A stretch of DNA of 64,000 nt from Lachnospiraceae bacterium (GTDB taxonomy: Bacteria; Bacillota; Clostridia; Lachnospirales; Lachnospiraceae). The stretch is from positions 159,835 through 223,834 of the forward strand of contig JAAUZE010000017.1 of the NCBI GenBank assembly GCA_014804755.1, given 5' to 3'. A program made the position numbers and the translations under genes. The notes beneath the pieces are model-generated. The model was not told the origin of the DNA, did no database searches, and saw only the letters and a program-made list of their open reading frames with translations. This document shows, piece by piece, positions 58,255-64,000 of this stretch. Position 1 is the first letter of the stretch; each line of letters starts with the position of its first letter.

Positions 58255-58293
58255 TTTATCACTTCCTATTGAGATTCTATAAATAGCTATCAA

Positions 58294-58894
58294 TAATATT
58301 ATAATCTGTTCATAATTAAAACTCTAAAGCAGTAACCTACAATGAAATACTAAACTACCATCTGAGTCAGCCTACTAATCAGGACTGGCTTTATTTATGT
58401 GTTCACCAAATTACTCTAAAATGACACATTTTCAATAAAATTTTATGAAAAATCCAGCAAAATCAAGGGTTGCAACGGATCTCCATCAAAAAATGCCCAT
58501 TTTTCAATGTTGTACACATATATGAGTGTTTTTTCGTTGTGAACGATCACATTGATTTTTTGCTTATTCTTAATCCACTACATATCATCAAACATATTTC
58601 TTTAAAATTATCGTTTATTTCTATTGCCCCCTATACCATCGCTTTTCACCATTGCCAAAAGCATAATCATATACTTCTTTTATTTTTGCATATCCTACCT
58701 CAAAGTTTTCTTCCGATTCCTGCCCATCCAATTTACTAAATTTACATGCCATTCGGATACTCCTCTTTCTTAAAGCAGCATATATGTCTACATAAATTTA
58801 ATAACCTTCTCATTACAGATAAATACATTTTTTACTATGCACCACAATCCATGTATAATACATAATTTAATACGCAGCTCTAAAGCTTACTATC
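58294..58894. other. Intergenic stretch with one short gene
   Basis: AT-rich. Apart from the 43-residue frame at 58621-58752 I see no gene or clear terminator. Confidence 0.4.
58621..58752 (-). CDS. 43-residue hypothetical protein
   Basis: ATG at 58750-58752 with AGAGGAG eight bases upstream, TAG at 58621. The product starts MACKFSKLDGQESEENFEVG and ends EKRWYRGQ; it is acidic and looks like the N-terminus of a larger protein, so it may be truncated. It lies between the RelA-like and HD/ATPase genes. Confidence 0.4.
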   Translation of the reverse strand: MACKFSKLDGQESEENFEVGYAKIKEVYDYAFGNGEKRWYRGQ

Positions 58895-59920
58895 TTATTC
58901 TACCATGATTCCATAATCAAATAGAAATCTTTCTACATCTTCTGCACCATTTTTCTTCCAAAACTTCACCTTAGAATTGCTGGTTCCTTGCCAATGACCA
59001 TTATATGCCACATCAAAGTACTTCTTACAATCTTTTATAATCATCAAATCTCTAAGCAGACCAATATAGGTATTTTTTCTTTCAGAAACAATTTCATGAC
59101 TATTCAAATCATCTTCTATTTCCTGAATTGTTTTATATCCAAACTTTACTAGTTCTTCAACTACTTTTTCTGAAATAATTGTCCCGTCATCACAAGATTG
59201 AAGATTCTGTTCACTGTCAAATCTTTTCAGCATATATTGCTCCACAGATTTCGAATCTATACCCAAGTTATAATCACCCTTTGATACAGCTTTTTTCATA
59301 TTTTTTACATATTCATCAATATCTTTTGATAATTTATCAAATTCACAATCCATCAATTCTAAAACACCTGCTACCAGATAAAATCTCCTTTTTATCTCAT
59401 TTGGCAGTACTCCCGCAAATTTATAATTTCTATCATGTTCAATCTCTGCCCATGCATGTTGAAGCAAGGTTCTTACCTGTACCTCACATTTCAAATTCTC
59501 ATATACTTTATATTCAGAAAGCCCAAGACGTTTTTCACTTAATTGCAATATATAATGAATAGATAAATATCCGACCTTATCTGTTTCTAATATATCAGCT
59601 TTATTTTCAGAATTGTTTTTATCAATACAAAATTCATCCCGTAAAATTTTACATATACTTAAAACATCTTGATTCGTATAAGAGATGATTCTTATCCCCG
59701 ACATATCCGTTATTTGTTCAATCGGATTAGTGTATTTTTCGTTTCTACTCTTATTTAAATAACTTTCTTTTTCTTTTACCCGATGGCAAACACTTTGATA
59801 TGGTATATTTTTTGTTTTTAAAATTTTTGTGATAATTTCTTCAATATCTTTTGAAAACTGCTCATATAATGCTTTATTTTTATCGTACCATTTTTCTACA
59901 TCCTTAATCTTCTGTTCCAT
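58895..59920 (-). CDS. RelA/SpoT-type nucleotide synthetase domain protein
   Basis: A 341-residue protein. The N-terminal two thirds is a RelA/SpoT synthetase fold: ITDMSGIRIIS (70-80) with the Mg-binding Asp72, VGYLSIHYIL (116-125) and EVQVRTLLQHAWAEIEHD (146-163). There is no HD hydrolase or regulatory TGS/ACT domain. A C-terminal helical region of about 130 residues is unlike housekeeping small alarmone synthetases and could be an antitoxin-like or sensor domain, as in CapRel or toxSAS proteins (inference). GAAAGGGG precedes the ATG. Confidence 0.8.
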   Translation of the reverse strand: MEQKIKDVEKWYDKNKALYEQFSKDIEEIITKILKTKNIPYQSVCHRVKEKESYLNKSRNEKYTNPIEQITDMSGIRIISYTNQDVLSICKILRDEFCIDKNNSENKADILETDKVGYLSIHYILQLSEKRLGLSEYKVYENLKCEVQVRTLLQHAWAEIEHDRNYKFAGVLPNEIKRRFYLVAGVLELMDCEFDKLSKDIDEYVKNMKKAVSKGDYNLGIDSKSVEQYMLKRFDSEQNLQSCDDGTIISEKVVEELVKFGYKTIQEIEDDLNSHEIVSERKNTYIGLLRDLMIIKDCKKYFDVAYNGHWQGTSNSKVKFWKKNGAEDVERFLFDYGIMVE

Positions 59921-60118
59921 AAAATAACCCCTTTCACTTTTGTCTTATCAAGTTTTCCCATAGCCCCGAAACCACCCTCTTTTACCCATCCAGAGGTAAA
60001 ACCAATTCTTTTTTATAGCTTCCGCTTTTCTCTTTTCTAATTCCTCCTTTCTCCTCAAACCATGCATAATTGAAGTACCGACATTTCTGCCGATGCCCTA
60101 ATCAAATCAGCTATTATT

Positions 60119-61015
60119 CTATTTCCCCGGCATGTCTTTTATTAATGGTTGTATCGTCTGATAAATATGTTTTACAACATTACCATTTGAATACAGTTTC
60201 ATCAGATCATTGTTAATCTTCTGTTTTGTTTGCGCATTTATAATAATTCTTACGATTTCCTCTTTGTTATCAACATAGATTTTCTTTCTAAAATGTTGAC
60301 CAAAGAAAGACCGTACTTGCGACTCTCTTTTTGCAATTTTACTCTTGGATAATACAAATTTTCCGAGAATAGTTTTTACATCCTCATATGTCTCCAAGTA
60401 ATTATCATATTCTTCTTTCAAGTCATTATGTATTCCACTTAACATTCTCTCATCATTACAGTGAGCAACTACATATTTACAAATTCTATTTGCATCATTT
60501 CCTGAATATCCCATAGCAATCAATCCATGCTGCATAAATACATTCAATTCACACTTATCGTCCCCAGAAAAATCATAGGACAATCCCGCACTTATCTTGC
60601 TATTAGCTGTCTGAGTTGTGGCAGCCGCAACAGACTGTACCGTTTTCTTTTGATTTGCCGAAGTCCCCGGTATCTTCTGCTTTCTTGAAATATTTGTATA
60701 CCCTTCTTCTATCCAAAATTTTATTATATTATCATAATCAGTATCTTTGCTGACGATGACATAAGAGCATTGTTTTCCATGGATGCCTAACAAATGTCCC
60801 AAGTAGGAAACTAAATGCATATCTAACGATTGTTTACGAGCCGGAACTATGTGTCCTTTAATATCAATTCCTTTTGAAAACACAATATCCATTCGTATAT
60901 TTTTTGCATTTTCTGTAGAAAAAATATGCACATGTTCTGTTTGCTTTAGAGAATCTATGTTTTCTAGTCCTTCATTATGAACATTCTCAAAGTCTACCAA
61001 ATAAAATGTTTCCAT
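60119..61015 (-). CDS. NYN/PIN-like nuclease domain protein
   Basis: A 298-residue protein. The N-terminal NYN/PIN-like domain (1-125) has the acidic residues in YLVDFENVHNEG, the central SLDMHLVSYLG and SKDTDYDNIIKFW, a potential RNase site. A Thr/Gln/Ala-rich linker (about 125-150) leads to a helical C-terminal domain (150-298) rich in Lys and Asn. It lies upstream of the RelA-like gene on the same strand, in an AT-rich accessory region. A weak GGATGTG site precedes the ATG. Confidence 0.7.
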   Translation of the reverse strand: METFYLVDFENVHNEGLENIDSLKQTEHVHIFSTENAKNIRMDIVFSKGIDIKGHIVPARKQSLDMHLVSYLGHLLGIHGKQCSYVIVSKDTDYDNIIKFWIEEGYTNISRKQKIPGTSANQKKTVQSVAAATTQTANSKISAGLSYDFSGDDKCELNVFMQHGLIAMGYSGNDANRICKYVVAHCNDERMLSGIHNDLKEEYDNYLETYEDVKTILGKFVLSKSKIAKRESQVRSFFGQHFRKKIYVDNKEEIVRIIINAQTKQKINNDLMKLYSNGNVVKHIYQTIQPLIKDMPGK

Positions 61016-61356
61016 TCATCAATCACATCCTAAATATTTAATAATCAGATTAGTCCTCCTGTTTTAAATTGCGTAAATTTAAACAGTATTGACCTAATTC
61101 TTATCATACCAAACAATCCTTTCGAATTCTAGTACATTACATAATTAATTCATATTTTTTTCTGTTGTCACATCTGGACTCTTACAAAAATGGTGTAATC
61201 GTGGTATAGCAAAAAGCCGACAAACCATGATCGCTCACAAGTTCATCGGCTCTGCGCCTGTGTATCTAACTCTTTAAAGTTATACGGTTCTTCTCAGTAA
61301 ACCGAGCATTCACCTAATTTAATTACCTCACAAACCGAAACATCCCTCTCATTTGA
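61016..61356. other. Intergenic stretch between NYN gene and XRE regulator
   Basis: Contains the repeat CAAAAATGGTGTAATCGTGG (about 61182-61205), related to one near 39236, and the terminator at 61211-61250. No gene. Confidence 0.45.
61211..61250 (-). terminator. Terminator of the XRE/DUF4097 gene
   Basis: GCCGATGAAC pairs with GTTTGTCGGC (61216-61250) in a ten-pair stem, followed on the minus strand by TTTTTGC. Confidence 0.7.
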
Positions 61357-62235
61357 TCACCCCACCAAATCCACGACCAGTTCTGAAAAAATTCCCGAAA
61401 CACTGATCTCATTTTCACTGTCAGCAACATTTTCACACTCTGTTGCTTTTCCTTCTTTTACATAATACACATGACATTTTCTGCCTTTATTCATCACATT
61501 TACCATATTTTCTTCCGGAATGTGAATGATCGCTTTTGCCTTCCATTGGTTCATATCCAATCTTCCCGTAATCTTATCGACAGTCATTTCATAATCCGTT
61601 TTTGCTGTGAATTCCAGACTTCCACTGCTGTCTGAGATCAAGACCTGCTCTGCATCACCGTCATATTCTAAACGGTTCAGATGAAGATTCCTTATCTCAA
61701 GAAGTTTCACACTGGCTGCAATCTCGCAATGGTCAGAATATTTATTCGGAAGAATGATCTCAACCGTCAGCGACTCCTCCGCTTCATAGCGGCTTAGCTT
61801 ATTTTTGTTCAAACAAATTACATCAAGCTTGTTTTTTCTGTCATCCAGCCTGATCTTAAACATGGATTCTAAATTCTCAAGCGTTTCAGAGGACAGCTTC
61901 ACATGCAGCTTCTCATCATCGCCTGATGAAAGCATGATCGCAGCCGCACTGCCAATATTGACGTCAAAATGTTTTTCACAGTCAATGTCGTAAATCGTCT
62001 CACTGGTATACACAACTGTTTGCGGGTCTGCTTTTGGGACGGAATCCATAAGCAGCTCATCCATGGTCGTCTTAAAAATTTCTGCCAGGATTACCATATT
62101 TTCAACATCCGGTAATCCTTTTCCGGTTTCCCATTTCGTGATCGCCTGCCTTGTAACACCGATTTTCTCTGCAAGCTGCTCTTGGGAGATCCCTTCTTTT
62201 TTTCGTATTTCTTTTAATTTTTCTGAAAAATTCAT
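61357..62235 (-). CDS. XRE family regulator with DUF4097-type beta domain
   Basis: A 292-residue protein. N-terminal Cro/CI HTH (residues 3-60; ISQEQLAEKIGVTRQAITKW) and a C-terminal beta-helix-like adhesin domain (about 85-290, DUF4097 style repeats such as LEIRNLHLNRLEYDGDAEQV). Such fusions are common in clostridia next to ABC transporters and may sense an envelope signal. It lies 55 bases downstream of the permease gene on the same strand. AAGGAGCATCGG precedes the ATG. Confidence 0.85.
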   Translation of the reverse strand: MNFSEKLKEIRKKEGISQEQLAEKIGVTRQAITKWETGKGLPDVENMVILAEIFKTTMDELLMDSVPKADPQTVVYTSETIYDIDCEKHFDVNIGSAAAIMLSSGDDEKLHVKLSSETLENLESMFKIRLDDRKNKLDVICLNKNKLSRYEAEESLTVEIILPNKYSDHCEIAASVKLLEIRNLHLNRLEYDGDAEQVLISDSSGSLEFTAKTDYEMTVDKITGRLDMNQWKAKAIIHIPEENMVNVMNKGRKCHVYYVKEGKATECENVADSENEISVSGIFSELVVDLVG

Positions 62236-62290
62236 ACCGATGCTCCTTCCTTAATATACCATTTTTCGTGTGAAAACTTCTCTTCACACT

Positions 62291-64000
62291 TCATTCCTTT
62301 AACAGTGAATATGCCGTAATTTTTTTGATTGGTGCCGAAAGAAGTACGCTGATTCCAAACGCCACCGCTGTAAACATCATGGCAAATGCAATCAATATCC
62401 AGACAGATACTTCAAAATGATTTTTTATAGCCCCTATCAGGGAAAAAATAACATTGTTGATTGCGGGAAGATACCACAGCCCGGTGATTACCGAAATAGC
62501 TGACGCCGCAGCCACCACGGGTATAAACGTAAGGGCTGTCTTAACCGTAAGCTGCCTGTTTGTGTATCCGATCGCTTTATAGATGCCAAATTCCTGTCTG
62601 CGTCTGCTTATCATGGAATTTATGATTACATACATCACAAGCAGCACCACCAGAACGGAAATTATAAACAGAATCATCACGATCACAGAAACAATACTCG
62701 TATACATCCTTCTGCCATTTTCACTCATCTGTTCAAAATTTACGGATGATTGAATGATCGCATCGTGATTTTCTTCATACTCATTGATAAACTCATCGGC
62801 AATTTTATCATATAAGTAAATATTGACGCAATTCGTTGTATCGCCAATTTTTTCGTATCCTTCACTTGTCAGCTGACATACCAATCCTGCATTGTTAACG
62901 CTTTGAATATAACCGGTTACGATATAGCTTGCCGATTTACTGCCGACTGTCAGCTCTATTTCACTACCGATCGGAAACCCATCCGAAATTGCATTTCCTA
63001 CCGCAATTTCATTCTCTTTCACAGGACTATAACCTTCATAACAAATATCATTTGTTGCTTTTGAAAAATCTTCACACACAAAAGCAGTAAGACCTCCGTC
63101 TTCATAACTGACAGATACAGAGGCATATTCCATAAAAAGCCTTACGCGACTGTCGTTTTCAAGAAGCTCCTTAAGCTCCGTCATTTTTCCATCCTCTGCC
63201 GTAAAAATAACGGACGGTAATTCCTCTGAAAGTGTATTCATAAAATGATCCGGCTTGACATTTACATTGTATAGGAGCGTTCCCGCGAAAGACAGCAGCA
63301 CCATGATACCAAACGAGACAATAAATAATAATATATTTTGCCCCGCCGATTCGTTTCCGGTGATGCCTCTTATCGCATTGATCGGCTCTAATCTATGTAT
63401 TTTCCCTGCTGAAAGATAGGAAAAAAGCGATATCGCGCATGTCAGTGTCAGTATGACGATCAGCAAAGCCATGATATCAAAATCAGGCGTATAAGAAAAT
63501 CCTGACTGGATTGCCAAAATATCTGCTACGAAGGGCAGAACCGCATAAGACAGGGCGATTCCGATTGCCGTAGAAACAATGCCTACAAGTATGTAAGGCA
63601 TCACTGCTGAAGCAATGATCATATGGCTTGTATAACCAATTGCTTTTAATACCCCCATCTGTGCCAGTTCGTCTTCGATTGCGCTTCGTATCCGAAAGTT
63701 ACTGAGAAAAATGCTGACTGCAAGTATGATGGCGTCAAGTGCCAAAAATATAACGATAAGCAGGGTACAGACCATCGTTCTGGTCTGCTTTGCCGTGTCC
63801 CTGTCGTTAATGTTTAATAATGCAATCCCTGTTTCCTTTAACATTTTAGAGATCGTATTTTTTATTGCGCTTAAATCCGCTGTGCTGCTGATTTTTAAGG
63901 AGTATTCTGCAATGACATGATCACGATATTCAAGCGCAAAATCCTCATAGACGGCCCCCGGAAAATATCCGCCGATCAGCCCGGTACCGTAATTTCCATA
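62291..64000 (-). CDS. FtsX-type ABC transporter permease (partial, N-terminus beyond right edge)
   Basis: MacB/FtsX-like permease. 569 codons are present and the frame is open to the right edge, so an internal ATG at 63844 is not the start. Membrane helices occur as a pair of FtsX blocks: one around 63.6-63.8 kb (LLIVIFLALDAIILAVSIFL), another at the C-terminus, with an extracellular domain between. The matching ATPase gene would lie to the right. With the adjacent XRE/DUF4097 gene this resembles antimicrobial-peptide or envelope-stress transporters. Substrate unknown. Confidence 0.88.
   Translation of the reverse strand, partial: YGNYGTGLIGGYFPGAVYEDFALEYRDHVIAEYSLKISSTADLSAIKNTISKMLKETGIALLNINDRDTAKQTRTMVCTLLIVIFLALDAIILAVSIFLSNFRIRSAIEDELAQMGVLKAIGYTSHMIIASAVMPYILVGIVSTAIGIALSYAVLPFVADILAIQSGFSYTPDFDIMALLIVILTLTCAISLFSYLSAGKIHRLEPINAIRGITGNESAGQNILLFIVSFGIMVLLSFAGTLLYNVNVKPDHFMNTLSEELPSVIFTAEDGKMTELKELLENDSRVRLFMEYASVSVSYEDGGLTAFVCEDFSKATNDICYEGYSPVKENEIAVGNAISDGFPIGSEIELTVGSKSASYIVTGYIQSVNNAGLVCQLTSEGYEKIGDTTNCVNIYLYDKIADEFINEYEENHDAIIQSSVNFEQMSENGRRMYTSIVSVIVMILFIISVLVVLLVMYVIINSMISRRRQEFGIYKAIGYTNRQLTVKTALTFIPVVAAASAISVITGLWYLPAINNVIFSLIGAIKNHFEVSVWILIAFAMMFTAVAFGISVLLSAPIKKITAYSLLKE

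Noticed and set aside
58470-58739. 89-codon plus-strand frame
   Set aside because: Ile/His/Phe-rich AT-driven frame without start signals; overlaps a better minus-strand short gene.

Overview
The window looks like a chromosomal segment of a Gram-positive anaerobe of the Clostridia, most likely Lachnospiraceae. The evidence is the AtpZ-AtpI-led ATP synthase operon, strong AGGAGG ribosome sites, a class-2 GalT next to GalK, a tyrosyl T-box leader, and the families present (DUF3783, DegV, VanW/G5, TnpV). No rRNA, tRNA or CRISPR array is visible. Almost every gene lies on the minus strand.

Layout. (1) 1-25.8 kb is a GC-richer housekeeping backbone. It holds the F-type ATP synthase genes atpZ, atpI, atpB, atpE, atpF, atpH and atpA (atpA cut by the left edge), with a c subunit carrying a Na+-type ligand pattern. 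It continues with a DUF402 protein, a coiled-coil SleB-type hydrolase, dCMP deaminase, upp, rpiB, Sua5, trmL, an aminotransferase/Lrp pair, a PurM-like protein, a VanW protein, a DnaQ-like exonuclease, a lipoprotein, galT/galK, AraC regulators, an aldo/keto reductase, DegV and a low-molecular-weight phosphatase. (2) 26-41.6 kb is AT-rich accessory DNA. It holds an ApeA-like HEPN protein, decayed copies of one tyrosine recombinase around a gutted mobile element (holin-like protein, sigma-like protein, a gene with two in-frame TAG codons, a DUF6076 protein), a PLD-like nuclease beside a GmrSD-type DUF262/DUF1524 protein, an AbiE toxin-antitoxin pair, a DUF3825 protein and a SymE/TnpV remnant. 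(3) 41.8-48.5 kb carries an EF-G-like GTPase, tyrS behind a T-box, a MATE exporter and a LysR regulator. (4) 48.6-61 kb is accessory again. It holds a second AbiE pair, two ABC exporters preceded by a tiny peptide gene with its own promoter and terminator, a frameshifted IS256-family element, a large HD plus Hsp90-type ATPase protein, a RelA/SpoT-type synthetase and an NYN/PIN-like protein. (5) 61.3-64 kb has an XRE/DUF4097 regulator and an FtsX-type permease cut by the right edge.

The strongest candidates for something undescribed are three. The first is the HD/Hsp90-like ATPase, RelA-like and NYN cluster (55.6-61.0 kb). The second is the 21-codon peptide with an in-frame TGA ahead of the twin ABC exporters (50.2-53.9 kb). 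The third is the double-amber gene beside the DUF6076 protein (31.0-33.0 kb). All functional statements come from motifs read by eye; no database search was run.
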